From Benincasa hispida (taxonomy: Eukaryota > Streptophyta > Magnoliopsida > Cucurbitales > Cucurbitaceae): a stretch of 64,000 nt of DNA. Numbering within the stretch: the first letter of the stretch is position 1; each line of letters starts with the position of its first letter. Below the pieces are notes generated by a model. The model was not told where the DNA came from. It saw nothing but the letters and a program-made list of their open reading frames with translations, and searched no databases. Both the position numbers and the translations under genes were made by a program. The stretch spans positions 17,948,114 to 18,012,113 of the forward strand of contig NC_052357.1 of the NCBI RefSeq assembly GCF_009727055.1, read 5' to 3'. This document shows, in pieces, positions 48,315-61,075 of the stretch.

Positions 48315-50199
48315 GTTGGGGTTGATACCCTAAATCTCGTAGGGTTCTATAGTTTGTAATTGTATTGTACAAATATTTTATTCACTTAATAAAATATGTG
48401 ATGTTTTATTCGACATTTAGTTGCATTAATCCACAAACCAATAAACTAACATCCAACATTATCTTGTACCTTAAATATGTATGTAGAGACATACAGATGG
48501 ATCATGTTTAAGTTATAACCTAAATGGTCTGGAGTAGATGGATAAGACTGGATATCCTGGTGACACTACGAGTGTGACCCGCTTTGTAAGTGCTACAAGT
48601 GATCTGATCCTGATCATTTATGTGGAGATAAGTGAGCGGAGATATTTTATAGGAAGGAATTTGTATAAAAGCGGACCACGAATGACTAGTCTCATTATAT
48701 AACATTGTTCATAATAGAAACTTACATTTCACCAGAATGGCCATAGGTAACATGATCTGAATCCTGAGTGAGTTGTGAACTATTGCCTATGTAGGTGATC
48801 CTTTGATTTGTATGGGTGAGAGTGGCCAGATTGTTGACTCAATAAGCCTAACATTTTGGGGATTCGACTGATTGAGGAGTTGGAAACATTGCTACACAAG
48901 AAGTAGTTCACTCCTTCCCCAACGTCGGGGTAAGTAAATAAATTGCTCCCTTAAGAACTAATTCGGGGGCTTCAAAAATGTGGCACCACACCCTCTCCTA
49001 GCTTAAGAGGGGTTTGGTCATAGTTGGACTATGATTTATTGTTCGTTATAAGGATTAGTGGTACTTAACGAGTTAGATGTAACTACAGGGACAAAACGGT
49101 AATTTTGGCCTAGTTATACTTACGAACAATTTTTGAAGGGTCATTGTACTATTAACTGGGTATATCCAATGAACACAGAAATATATCTATAGTGCGAAAA
49201 GTGCAGCTGTCGGTCTTTAGTTGAGTGTCCGATAGTTAACGGATTTAATTGAATGTCCGACAGTTAACAGATGGTGAATAATTTAATTAAAGGAGTTTAA
49301 TTAATTATTCGCATATCGTTGGAACTTTAGGCTATAGATCCATGAGGTCCCCTCTATAGCTCAATGGGAATTAATGAGAATCAATTTTTGGATTAATTTG
49401 AATTGTTCAAATTAATTGAGGGAATTAATTATATATGATATAATTATTTTAATCTAATTATATCAAATGTATTTGATACATTATAATATAAAGTTTATTT
49501 GAGTGGTAATAAATATTTGAATATGATTCAAATATTAATTATATGAGTTTGATTCATATAATTAAATTTAATATAAATGGAATTTATATTAAATGTCATT
49601 GATGAGAGAAGTAAAACTATAGGTTATATTGTATTTGATACAATATTAAATCATAGGTTATATGTTTTATGTCATATAACCTATGCTTTTATATATATAT
49701 ATATATATATATATAATAGTTTTGTTATAAATTAAAATTACTTTTTTTTAATTTTAATTTTGAATTATGATGAGGGAGGGAAATAACTTCCTTTCCCATT
49801 TTTCTCTCAACCCATGTACAGAGTGTGGGGGTGGTTATTCTGATTGGTTTGATTTTCTTCTTCTTCTACACAATAGAAGACGGTGATTTTTTTTAAGCTC
49901 TATATTAGAATCTCTGAAAAACCTTTTCAAAGAAAACCTATCATTTCCTCTAAAATACAGAGGTTTCTTCCATGGTGGTGTCCGCTTGAAAGAGGGTTTT
50001 CTCTTGAAGCTTGGTTTTCAAAGGAAAGAGTTTCTTGAACCCATTTTTTTTTTCTCTTCTATATTTTTTTGAGCATGTTGTAAAATTCTTTAATTAGATG
50101 CATAATTTATGTATCTTCTTCTATAAAATTCATATTCTATAAAATTGGGATTTAGGTCCGATCTCCGTTTCCGCTCACGAACCTTAACTGGTTCCTTTA
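48315..50199 (+). repeat. 3' LTR of the 10.4-kb copia element
   Basis: Starts TGTTGGGGTTGATACCCTAA after a purine tract and ends cttaactggttccttta, about 1.88 kb. Contains a (TA)n run at 49691-49715 that the 5' LTR has in shorter form. A short duplication (gtccgacagttaacagat-like) lies at about 49225-49270. Confidence 0.88.
49691..49715. repeat. (TA)n microsatellite
   Basis: About 12 TA units inside the 3' LTR. Confidence 0.9.
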
Positions 50200-50970
50200 T
50201 TTCCCACTCTCAAACTAGAGAATACAAAAGAAATTTAATTAGAGTTGGCACACTAAGCTTAAAGTGTTCGTAATTGAGACAACTTGAGTCTAGAGGAATG
50301 CCCACCCGTAACCCAGTAGATAAAGTACATTATATAGTTAGATTAGGTGAAGTAGTCTTTTCACATGCAATATTCTTTTTTTTTTATAGGAATATGCTTC
50401 TTTTATAGGCTTGGAGCTCAACCCATTCTTCAATTTAACTGATATGGGACAAATTTCACTTTTAATATTTTACCAAAAACCGAACAAATTCCACCTTGGC
50501 AAGATATTTGAAGAATTCACAGCTTTTGCAACATCCATTATCTTCATTGATAATCATAATTCTCAAGCTAGAGAACTATAACCCACTCCACCATAAAAGT
50601 AAACCACCTGGAATGCCACCTTCCAAGATTTTTCTTTTTTGTCACATGTCGATAAACCATGCCGATATTTAAGGTGCAACTTCCACCTACTTTGTTCACC
50701 TAGAAGTCCTCCAGCCATCGACACAACTTCCACCACACACCTTCCTTAATTGTCAAGTCAATGCCCCTGTGTAAATTTGTAGAACTTCTAACATCACATC
50801 CTCTTTCATGGTAAAATGGACATACCATGAGGATGAATTTTGTCTTCTACAGAGGAAGTCACCACCTCCCCTGGCGAGAAAGACACCTTTAGCATCCGAT
50901 CCAAAACTATTTGACGAATCTGCTCTATTTTTCATGTCCTAGACTTTCTGCATGTTCGACAGTCTATCTT

Positions 50971-51153
50971 CTACTCGAAGACTCTCATTTTTAAACCTCT
51001 ACTGGAATCACGGAATTGCACTGGAACACTATCACTGTATACCTTGCATTTGTGTAATCCATATTGTACTAACACATCCTTGACTTGCACTTTCCAGATG
51101 TCGAAGTTGATCCTTCCATCAAATTTTTCCACATCAAACTTTATTGAACTCAT
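50971..51153 (-). pseudogene. gag N-terminus of the small copia element
   Basis: Reads SIKFDVEKFDGRINFDIWKV then KDVLVQYGLHK, the typical start of Tnt1/Tork-type gag, from an ATG near 51153. It ends after about 60 residues. Further minus-strand sequence (to about 50753) continues in another frame with KNRADSSNSFGSDAKGVF. Most of gag and all of pol are missing, as in non-autonomous derivatives. Confidence 0.7.
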
Positions 51154-51830
51154 AAAACTTGACACACATCTACTTCACTCCTAGAAAATTAGCAAATAGT
51201 CAATGGCCTACACTATTTACAATACCGCAATCCATTTCAAGAATTCTTTTATGATGTGGAAGCTCAGACAAAGCTGCAACCACAGAGCATACTCAAACAT
51301 TCAAGAAACTATGAATCTGATGCTCTAATACCATTTGTTGGAAAATACCTCCCACTTCTATCGTGGGAATAAGTAGAAAAGTAATAGATAAATTAAAATG
51401 AAATAACTGGAAACACAAGAATTTACATGGAAAACTCCCAACTTGGAGAAAAACCATGGACCAGAAAAAAACTACTATGTGAAAAGTTTTTACAATCATA
51501 CAGAATAATTTTCTCTCTCTCGGCCCCAATTACAATAGCACTCTCTCAAATCTTTTGACTACTCACACCTTTTTTTCCACTTTCAAACTAGAGAATACAA
51601 AATAAATTTATAGGCTTGGAGTCCATTCTCATTCTTCAATTTAATCGATGAGGGACAAACTGCACTTCTAATATTTTGTAAAAAATCCAACATGTCGATA
51701 ACAAAACACATAGTATCGATAGATCCTACTTTTGTCGACGCCAATCGTCGACAGATCCTACCTTTGTCGATGCTAACTAAAACCATCAACAGATCCTATC
51801 TTTTCTGACGCCAACAGATCGATTTGGCAT

Positions 51831-52956
51831 TGAAGGAACTCTTATTCAAGAGTATCTACGAGCGGAAGCGGATCTTTCCAATTCATTGTGACAGAGTTAC
51901 TGCATATATATTCAAACATACTTTCATAATGCTAAAGGGATCAAAAAATCATACCAGATGAAGATTTCTTCTTCACAGCAAGTCTAAAGCCCAACCGTCT
52001 ACCTCGAACAGTCACCACTCGGACAAAAGGAAACGGAGAAGACAACACCACTTAGAGCCCTCAATATTCTTGGAGTGAGAATCCAAAGTGTGGGCTTTGT
52101 TCGGATTTGGTAGAGGGAAGGAGGAAGAGAGATCGTACACAACGATCAAGCAAGTGGGGAAAAGAGGTCGTCTATCGCATAGACAGGATGCTTGATCATT
52201 TAGGTGATGTATACGATCGTGTAGGAAAAGTAAGCGATCGTCTATACGATCGTGTAGGAAAAGGTAAACGATCGTGTAGGAAATAGGTGAGCGATTTTCG
52301 AACGATCGCGTAGGAAAAACTAAGCGATCGTCTATGCAAATGGTGTTATATAACTAAGCGATCCCAAATAGACGAATCCCCAAAATGGTAGGTTGAGTCG
52401 GCGTCTGGCCACTCGCACCCATGCTAATCAAAGGACCACCCTCAATGGTAGAAGTTCCAACTCACTCAGGATTGAGGTCATGTTACTATGGTCATCCTAT
52501 AAAGTGAAGTCTCAGTTATGAACGGTGTTATATAACGAGACGTTTAACACTTCGTGGTCAGGTCTTAGATAAACTTTTTGTATAGAACGCCCTTATTCGC
52601 ATGTCCTCTACATGAATGATCAGGATCAGTCCATCTGTGACAAGTGACAATACTTGTGACCATTCCACAAAGCAGGCCGCATCCGCATCATTACCAGGAT
52701 AAGATTTCCCTCCTATATCCATATACTACAGACCATTTTGTTTATTACTGAAGACATGATCCACTTGTATTGTCACCACATACATGCTTAAGTTACTATA
52801 CAGTAACCAAGGATATAAGTTTATTGGTTTGTGGTAAAATCTAAATGTGCAAAGTCAAGTAGTGAAGTAAATATCATTTATATTATACATCACAAGTGCC
52901 GTACAAAGTTGTTTACAAATTACTGGACACGAGACTTTACGACACAAACCCCAACA
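51831..52956 (-). repeat. 3' LTR of the minus-strand copia element, deleted
   Basis: 1126 bp against 2087 bp in its partner. The join at about 52362 links a cgatcgtctatg block to aaatagacgaatcc, skipping about 960 bp that the 5' LTR holds at about 61.6-62.56 kb. Outer ends and the flanking duplication are intact. Confidence 0.85.
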
Positions 52957-53058
52957 ATCTCCCACTTGTCCTAAAGCGAAGTGGGAAGTACAAGTAAACA
53001 GACACAAAACAATAAACTTGGGCATAAAAACCCAGTGCAACAAAATCTCCCACTTGCC

Positions 53059-53961
53059 CTAGTCCAGCCGCGGGCGGTCCCGTAGACCCATGCTCTGATG
53101 GTGACTCTCAAACACTGTAGTCGTGAGAGCCTTCGTAAACGAATGAGCAACGTTTTTCTCCAAGGCGATCTTCGTGACGATCACATCACCTCGATGCACT
53201 ATCATGCGGATCGACTTTAACATGGCAACAGGTGAGAAATTATTATCATAGTCAACTTCCTCCACCTGGGTATAACCCTTTGTTACAAGTCGAGCCTTGA
53301 AGGTTTGCACCTTCCCATCAGCACCCCGTTTGCACTTGTAGAACCATTTACAATCTATAGGTCTTACCCCATCACGTCGATCTACAAGATCCTATACCGA
53401 GTTGAAATACATCGACTCCATCTCGAGATTCATGGCTTTGACCCATTCATCCTAGTCAACATCCTCTATTGCCTTTTTATAGGACAACAGATCCTCAATG
53501 TCGCCATCTGTCACCATAGCTAGGATTTCCATGAAACCCATATAACGATCAGGCGGGTTCGTAACCCTCCCACTGCATCAAGGTTCCCTCAACTCTTGAG
53601 GTGGAACCGACCTACCAGATGAACTATCATCAACAATTCTGGTTGATGAAGTAGGTCTTTCAATAACACTTGTTGAAGCTTCAATAGTTTCTTTGGAAAG
53701 CTCACTTAACACGACTTTACTACGTAAACTATGCTCCCTGATATGATTCTCCTCCAGGAAAATAGCGTTCGTGGAATCAAACACCTTGATTTCGGATGGA
53801 TCATAAAAGTAACCTCCTCATGTACCTTTGGGGTAGCCTACAAAGAGGCACAACCTCAATCGGGATTCCAACTTCTTGGGATTTGCCTCAAGCACATGTG
53901 TTGGGCAACCCCATATGCGGAAGTGATGTAAACTAGCTTTATGACCATTCCACAACTTTCT
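53059..53961 (-). pseudogene. Copia integrase end / reverse transcriptase / RNase H remnant
   Basis: On the minus strand, 53970-53860 reads the integrase tail (LWNGHKASLHHFRIWGCPTH), then GYFYDPSEIKVFDSTNA-like and the spacer before reverse transcriptase (53784-53578). Next come the reverse transcriptase start (about 53460-53240, ending SPVAMLKSIRMI). In the same frame this joins VHRGDVIVTKIALEKN and the RNase H end (FTKAL...GLRDRPRLD) to 53059. About 1.1 kb with the YVDD motif and most of RNase H is missing at this in-frame join, near 53200. Not functional. Confidence 0.85.
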
Positions 53962-54219
53962 GGTATCGAACAAAGGGTGCTATAGGTTAGTTCAAGAGTT
54001 GTTCTACATAATGTTGAGAATGTCTCATGCCAGTGAAAAGCCATCTGATCACTCCCACCGGTGAGTTTGTCCTGCCTCATGGGCATCATTGCAAATAGAA
54101 TCTTTTCACTTAGGGTACTTGGAATCTGTTTTGCTAAAAATTAATTGGTTAATAAAATGTGGTTTTTGCAAAGTCTATAAAAGGTTATTCATTTCGTTTT
54201 TCCAGCATAGTTTTTTTAA

Positions 54220-55085
54220 TGGCATCAGCCACTATCAATTTACTTAGCTGCCGAAAAACCTGAATGGGCCAAACCTATTCAAGTTGGAAATATTGTCACG
54301 GATGATACTTATCAATCGAGGATCCTGAAGTTTGTCCTTATGGAGGAATGTCCTCATTTCCACCTCAAAGACGCTACTCGAAATGTTAGGGCAACATACG
54401 AGCGTTGGACACGAGCAAATGAGAAGGACCCGGAGCCTATATTCTGGCCAGTCTTAGTGACGTCTTAGTCAAGAAACCACGGATCCAATGTTCAGCTCGT
54501 GAGATCATGGAATCCCTTGGGGAATGTTTGGATAGCCGTCTAGACAGCTCAAGCATGAGGCTCTGAAACACATCTTCGCTCCAAAATGGAGGAAGGCACC
54601 TTGTTCTTGAACACGTGCTGAATATGATGGTACACTTTAACGTGCCGGAGAATAATGGATTCTAAAATCGATAAGGGTAGTCAGGTTAACATTATCTGCA
54701 TTCATTGCTGGAGAGTTCCTCCATTTGTTAGCAATACGATTTTTAACAAAGTGGAATACTCCTTTACCACTCTCCTCAACGAGTTGCAGACTTACCAATC
54801 CTTGCTGAAAGTAAGGAGAAAAAGGAGGTGAGGCAAATGTTGTCTCATCCTCCAAAAGGTCTAATCGAGGTTTGACCTCAGGAACAAAGTCTGCACCTTT
54901 CATTCTAACTTTGGAAAGGGGAAGAACAAGAAGGGGTGGTAAATGGAAGGGATGCCCTGCTAACATCCACCTGTTGCCTTAGAAGAAGCATCCACCGTCG
55001 GGTAAAAGGAAAATGTTTCCACTATAAACAGGACGAACACTGAAGAAGAAGACTTGTCCTGTTAATCTGAAGGAAAGAGCTTGCT
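54220..55085 (+). pseudogene. Copia gag fragment, frame-broken, cut by gap
   Basis: Begins MASATINLLS at 54220 and continues through rgqTYSSWKYCHG-like sequence, an ANEK region at about 54415, a stretch resembling FILE...TLLNELQTYQSLL (54690-54810) and a partial zinc-knuckle region (about 55010) just before the Ns. It differs in sequence from the gag at 44211, so it belongs to another subfamily, probably that of the 11.3-kb element. Many single-base indels. Confidence 0.7.
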
Positions 55086-55110
55086 NNNNNNNNNNNNNNN
55101 NNNNNNNNNN
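55086..55110. other. Assembly gap (25 N)
   Basis: A run of 25 undetermined bases. Confidence 1.
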
Positions 55111-58100
55111 ATTAGCATAATAAATGTATAATATTATAATTGCATTATTTATTTATGGCATCCCATGCATCTATAGTATAAATAATTAAATATATGTATG
55201 CATGCATAATTAACATATATATGCATCGTTATATTATAAGAGTTATAATATCATAGTATAATGTATGTTTGAAGTATGTTATTAACATTTCACCTATATT
55301 ATAAGTGTCATTAATTGTTAGTAATGAAAGAAATTACATGAAACATGACATTACCTTTAGGTAATTTATAATTGGTATAATTTATTAAGTATGTCAATGG
55401 ATGCAATTGTATAGTTTTTAATATAATCCATTTGCTTATAATGTTATAAACAAAATGAAATTAGATATTAAAATCGATAAATTAGAATGCATGCAAATCT
55501 TAGGTTAAATCATTTTTCAAATAGTTTTAAAATTGAATGCATATAGATCTAAAGAACACATTTTCTAATTGAGATTATAAAATTTATGTTTAATCTTTTA
55601 ATCAGATTATAGGCATTAAATGTTTTTAATATAAGAATATTAACATTGTAACAAATGTATATATAAAGGACCCTTTTGTCTAAGGCAGTTCTGTCTAGGC
55701 TGGGCGTCTATCTGGGTATTTAAGTTGCGAAAACATAACACCCATACCTGGAAACTAAACCTGGAAAGGTGAATTAGATAGATTTGTTACAAGAATGTTA
55801 ATCATTTGTTAACGTTGTTAAAGTGTTTAATGAACCTTAATTAAAAAATGTAACTATCCAAAACGAATGTTGTTTTTGGGCATATTAAACAAATCACTTA
55901 GTTAAAATCAGTTACCAAATTTTTCAAAAACCTAGGTAGAATCCATAGGGAGTCGAATCGGGGTATATATGACTTCATTTTTACCTCTTCCGTTTCTCTC
56001 TAAAGTTCATTCGTGGAATCTACAATACGAGCCATCGAGGCACTTTGAGTTGTCCTCCTACGGTGGTGTTTGATAGATCAAATTTCAAAGTGGATGGAGA
56101 GAGTGTATTATAGCAGTGGAGGCGAGACGTGTGACAACACAATCCCTCGGTCTCTCTCATTAGTTGAAGTAATCTCAATGCACAACCTCGTGGTACCCTT
56201 GAGTGTCTCCCTAGGATGCATTTTCCATGGACGCTTTATTCAACTTCCAGAAAATGGATAAGTTATTTTAGTTTTTTGCCGCATCTTTATTTCCTTACAG
56301 CTGACTCATTAGGCAGAACTCTAGAATCTAAAATAAGAGGTTTTACACTTACATCAGGATTGTTTAAGGGTTACTATTATTGATCGAACAATATGGTGCT
56401 AATAGTACAGTATAGCCAGAGTTTTCTATGCTCATTAAGGTTGAGAATGTTCATCAGTGAAGGAAGCAATCTGATACACTACAGCGTGGCTTAGTGTCCT
56501 GCTCACGAGGCACAATTGCAAAATAGATGTCACTTGGGTACATTAGATTATTACTAAATTTGATGGTTTCTCTAAGTGGTTTAATTGAAATAATATAATA
56601 TAAATAATTTGTATGGTTTCAATAAATTTATTCATTATGACTTCCGTGACTCTTAATTTACTCACTGTCGAAAACTAAGGGGCGAAAAATTAAATAAACT
56701 TGGAAAAATACAAATCAATACTATTCTGATCAAGACTTTAGTTTGTCCAATAGATGATTGTCTCCATTTCAGCTCCAAAGTTGCTCGAATATGTTTGAGA
56801 AAGCAATGAGCAATGGACACGGGCAAACGAGAAAGCTCGGAGTGTACCATCTGCAAGCATTTCTGATGTCTTAGCCAAGAAGCATAAGCCCGAGCTCATG
56901 CTCGTGAGATCATGGAGTCCCTAAAGGGAATATCGGACAACTATTCACAAACCAACTCAGACATGGCACTTCTCAAATTCATCTTCAATGCCGCATTGCA
57001 AAGAGATATCTGTTAGAGAACATTCTCAACATGATGGTCACTTACATGACCAAAGATGAATGGTCCGTCATCGATGAACCAAATCAGGTTAGTTTCATCC
57101 TAGAAACCAGGATTGACTACAGCCTGAACCACCTGCCAATGAGCTATAAACCTTTTCCAAATCCTTGATGAAAACCAAGGAACAGAAGGTAAGGCAAAAT
57201 GTTGCTCATCCTCTAAGAGTTTCCAGAGGTTCGTCTGGGATAAAGTTGTGCCTTTTGCTTCCGACACCAAAAAAGGAAGAAGAAGAAGAAAGGTAGAAAG
57301 AGGAAAATAACCCACCAGCTGCTACCCAGAAGGGTAAAGAATGGATTAAGAAGAAAACTAAACATCAGTTGCTGCCCAGAAGGATAAGAAGGCAAGGCAG
57401 CAAAAAGAATGTTTCCATCTGCAATCACGAAGGGACATTTGGGAAAAAAAAAACTGGTCCCAATACTTGCCAGAAAAGAAAAGACCAAAGCAAGTAAATA
57501 TGATTACTTTGTTTTGAAAACCTGTTTATGGAAAAATTGATGATTCTAACCTTGAATTAATTGGATTCAGACACCCACTAACCATGTTTGTTTTGCATTT
57601 CAAGAATTAGTTCTTGGCGGCAACTGGAAGCTGAGGATAGATGACCGATGAGGTTGGAACTGGAACGTTCGTCTAGCTGTATAGGCGAGGTCTCCAGCTG
57701 ACTTTACAAGAATAAATAATATTTTATTTTGAAAATTTATATGTTTTTCCTAGTTTGAAAGAGAAACTTAATTCTGTAAAGTATTTGTTAGAACAATATT
57801 ATTATATTCAATCTCTGTAAATAAAGTGTTTATTTCAAGAATGGTATTAATATTTATTCTGTTAAGGTGCGAAAACAAACAATTTTATGTGCTAAAGACC
57901 GTAGCAACTAAAGCCTTCCTTAACGTTGAAATTTTTAAAACTGCGGTAACTTCAAAATAAAAGACCAGAATTTCTCCTAAAGAAAATGCCCAACTGACAC
58001 TTGAAATTAGGACACATCAATCTCAATAGGATTGAGAGATTGGTAAATATAGACTTCTTAAGCGAGTTAGAAGAAATTCTTTATCAATGGTGAATCATGC

Positions 58101-58639
58101 CTTGAAAGCAAAATAACTAAAAGATCTTTTACTGAAAAAGGTCATAGGGGCCAAAAACCTTTATAGCTAACTATATCAGACCTTGTGGTCATGAATGTAA
58201 AAGCAAGGGAGGTTGGAATATTTCACATCTTACATAATGATTATTCAAGATAATAGTGTATTTTAATATCCAACATAAGTCTTGAAATACTTTTGAAAAG
58301 TTCAAAGAACTTTAAGGTCGAAGTTGAAAAGACATTAATTTAAAGCAATTAAAACATTTCAATCTGGTCGAGGTGAAGAGTTTTTTGGATCTTACATTCC
58401 AGAACTATTTGATGATAGAGTATGAAATAGTTATCTTCAACTCTCAACATCTGGCTACACCTCAACAGAATGGTGTATAAGAAGGAAGAATTTGAACCCT
58501 GTTGGACATAGTTCGGTCTATGATGAGTCACGTTTCCTTACCTGATTCGTTTTGGAGTTATGTAGTTATAGATTGCAACGTATATTTTGAACTGTGTTCC
58601 ATCCAAAGAGTGCTATGAGAACACTTTTAGAGGTTATAG
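55111..58639 (+). pseudogene. Indel-rich near-copy of the copia leader, gag and integrase
   Basis: Collinear with 42680-46200 of the 10.4-kb copia element: leader, gag from about 56637, zinc knuckle, GAG-pre-integrase and integrase core to gagaacacttttagaggtta. Nearly all differences are single-base insertions or deletions, with hardly any substitutions, and the same stop codons are shared. One patch, about 56340-56480, does have substitutions. True evolutionary divergence would be mostly substitutions. The pattern is that of unpolished long reads used to fill a gap. Confidence 0.8.
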
Positions 58640-59869
58640 ATAATTAACCCTTAACAATCCTGCGTAAGTGTAACCCCTCATTTTCGGCCCCAGAGTCCCG
58701 CCCTAATGCGCTCATCGTAGGGAAAAGACAGATTAGGACAAGAGACTAAGTAACCTTATCCTCTTACAGAAGATCAAATAAAGAAATGTGCAAAACACAC
58801 CCAGGGTGCCATGAGGCGATGCGCTGAAACTTTATTCAATCCAACAAGGGAGACCGAGGGATATGTTGTCGCATTTTCCGCTCTCACTTGCTATGAATAC
58901 TCTCTCCATCCACCTTGATATTGATCTATCCAAACACCATCCACTGGGGGGACACGCCAAAGGTGCCTCGAGGCCGAGGGTAGATCTCACGATGTGGACT
59001 ATGAGGGAGAAACGCGAGAGGTGAAAATGAAGCATCAAATACCCGAAGAACCTCCCATTGAATGTTCTACCTAGGGGTTTATTAACCTAGTTAATCCAGC
59101 TACCGATTATGGTCTAAGTCATTTATAAAGTTTGCTCAAAAACAACTTTTGTCTTTAAAAAAAAAATCCAATTAGTCACATTAAACTCTTTAATGGACCG
59201 GCCTTAGTTTGCATGCATCAAATCTATCTAAATTACCTTTTCAGGTAGGTTTCCAGGTAGAGGTGTTCTATTGCCTTCATCTTAAATACCCCAGTCTAGA
59301 CAGAACCCGCTTTCGACAAAAGGTCTACTATAGATAGACTTGCTACATATTAATCTTTTAATAATTATTTTAGTTCTAATTTCATTTTATAACCATTTAT
59401 AAAATAAACAACTAAAACACCCATCTCACATAACGAGTATTTATAATGCTTATAAATAAAACGTTAAAAAAAATAAAACATACATAAATTAACCCTTATA
59501 TTATATGATGCACGAGCATGCATTTATGTAAATTAAAACATGCTTCTCTAAATTATAACACTTATGATAAAGAGAATATGCATGACATAAGGTGGGATTT
59601 ATCTATATGTGCATATCATATGACATATTAAAAAACATACATCGCATGTAATAAATAAAGGATTAATGGACCAGGATGAGCCTTTACAAAACCGGAATGA
59701 AATAACCCTATCTATTACATTTTTCATCGAGCAAACTGATTCACAGGCGAACCGGGTCTTGAACCGCCAGGAGGACTCCATCATGTAGTAAATGTTGTAG
59801 GTAGACGATCGTCCAGCGCGAACTAGACGATAGGAGCAAAATTAAACGATCGCGTAGACGACAACGAGG

Positions 59870-60310
59870 TAATGAAGTCTGATCGTCTATGCGCGCTCAA
59901 CGCGGTGATACGTAAACGATTTACCTTGCGTTACTAAGCGATCGTTTAGTCAGTTACAAAGCGATGAAGTTTGCTGACTAAAACGATCGTCTATGCGATC
60001 ACTTAACGCGGCGTCAGGTAAACGATTTACCTTGCGTTACTAAGCAATCGTTTAGTCAGTTACTAAGCGATGAAGCTTGCTAACTAAAATGATCATCTAT
60101 GCGATCACTCAACACGGAGTCAGGTAAACGATTTACCTTGCGTTACTAAACGATCGTTTAGTCAGTTACAAAGCGATGAAGCTTGCTAACCAAAACGATC
60201 GTCTATGCGATCACTTAACGTGGCGTCAGGTAAACGATTTACCTTGTGTTACTATGCGATCGTTTAGTTAGTTACTAAGTGATGAAGCTTGCTGACCAAA
60301 ATGATTGTCC
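59870..60310. repeat. 106-bp tandem array, about 4 copies
   Basis: gtaaacgatttaccttgcgt occurs at 59912, 60018, 60124 and 60230, exactly 106 bp apart. Each unit holds palindromic words (aacgatcgt, gtaaacgatttac, gcgatcgt) and tagtcagttac. Copies are highly similar. Confidence 0.92.
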
Positions 60311-60389
60311 AATGCGAGCGCGAGTTAAGCGATACGCGAGCATTACATCATCTACACGACCCGATACTCAATGATCGCGTAATCGATCT

Positions 60390-60770
60390 TCGACACAAAG
60401 CGATCAACTCTTGATCGCTTACCCAATCGTCTGCACAATGTGATCATCAGCGATCGCGTACCCTATCGACTGGACGATGCGATCAACACTTGATCGCATA
60501 CCCTATCGTTTAACCGATGCAATAAACAGCGATCACGTACTCCATCGACTGCACGATGCAATCAACACTTAATCGCTTACCCCATCGTTTCACCGATGCG
60601 ATCGCGTACTCCATCGACTGCACAATGCAATCAATAGTTGATCGCATACCCCATCGTTTAACTGATGCAATCAACAGCGATCACGTACTCCAATGACTGC
60701 ACAATGCGATCAACACTTGATCACATTTCCCATCATCTGCACGATGCGATCAACACTTGATCGAATACCT
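60390..60770. repeat. GATC-rich array of about 39-bp subunits
   Basis: gatgcgatcaacacttgatc and gatgcaataaacagcgatca-type words alternate, giving a higher-order period of about 79 bp (for example 60476 and 60555). Units end in taccccatcgtttaac or tactccatcgactgcac. More diverged than the 106-bp array beside it. Confidence 0.8.
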
Positions 60771-61062
60771 TCCTTGAAGAACCAAAACGCTTGCTCCGAT
60801 CTTCTTTGCAAACAATTCAAAACTCAAACAGACTTTGAATACAGACTCGATAACGATTATTAATGTCTGAAAAATGTAGGGGCCTTTACAAACAACCGCA
60901 AATGTAAAAGCATTAAAACAAACCAAGGCTAACATCCACGAAAACATCCATAAATCTGTACATCCACAGTAATTTAACGATTAAACAGTGTAGAAATGCA
61001 CCCACCAAGAACGTATTTGCAATTCTTTTGCAGCAATGAATTGGAATATCAGAAAACTGGGT

Positions 61063-61074
61063 GCTCTGATACCA
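61063..61074 (-). promoter_or_regulatory. Primer-binding site, tRNA-iMet
   Basis: On the minus strand TGGTATCAGAGC, a perfect plant iMet primer-binding site, directly inside the 5' LTR. Confidence 0.9.
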
Positions 61075-61075
61075 A

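Larger units (their letters stand above)
39751..50199 (+). mobile_element. Copia retrotransposon, 10.4 kb, full structure
   Basis: Two direct LTRs (39751-41668, 48315-50199), a primer-binding site, a 2.5-kb leader, a broken gag-pol and a 3' purine-containing tract (caattgggaga). TTTCC stands on both sides (39746-39750, 50200-50204) as the likely target duplication. It lies inside the left LTR of the small minus-strand copia element; the unsplit sequence can be seen at 51560-51600. The LTRs differ at very roughly one base in ten by eye, mostly by transitions, so the insertion is old. Confidence 0.88.
39502..51692 (-). mobile_element. Small copia element lacking pol, itself split
   Basis: On the minus strand the 5' LTR is 51336-51692. 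A primer-binding site reads TGGTATTAGAGC (plus 51322-51333). A gag start (SIKFDVEKFDG...) follows, then about 850 bp of internal sequence with no protease, integrase or reverse transcriptase. Next come a purine tract (aaggtggaatt) and the 3' LTR, which is split into 50486-50200 and 39750-39502. TGTCG on both sides (39497-39501 and 51693-51697) is a perfect 5-bp duplication. Without the nested element it is about 1.75 kb. The left LTR keeps about 170 bp (about 50235-50405) that the right LTR lacks. Non-autonomous, of the type with Tnt1/Tork-like gag. Confidence 0.85.
53962..58640 (+). other. Inverted, low-quality segment within the copia element
   Basis: Flanking element sequence runs on the minus strand, this segment on the plus strand. 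Flipping it would restore both joins: integrase (vpsksamrtlle.. to LWNGHKASL) at the 53962 side, and the leader (gggttaattat to tatcgaacaaaggg) at the 58640 side, judged against 43950-43990 and 46180-46220. It contains two successive leader-gag starts with the N gap between them. Confidence 0.75.
58641..61062 (-). other. Leader of the minus-strand copia element
   Basis: Reverse complement of the same kind of leader as 43300-43960 for about 700 bp (58641-59330), then AT-rich sequence, then GATC-rich tandem arrays (59870-60310, 60390-60770) and a short unique part to the primer-binding site. No coding region. Confidence 0.7.

Noticed and set aside
55111..58639. A second young copia insertion
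   Set aside because: No LTRs or target duplication at its ends, it begins at an N gap, and the differences are mainly indels, so sequencing or assembly error is the better explanation.
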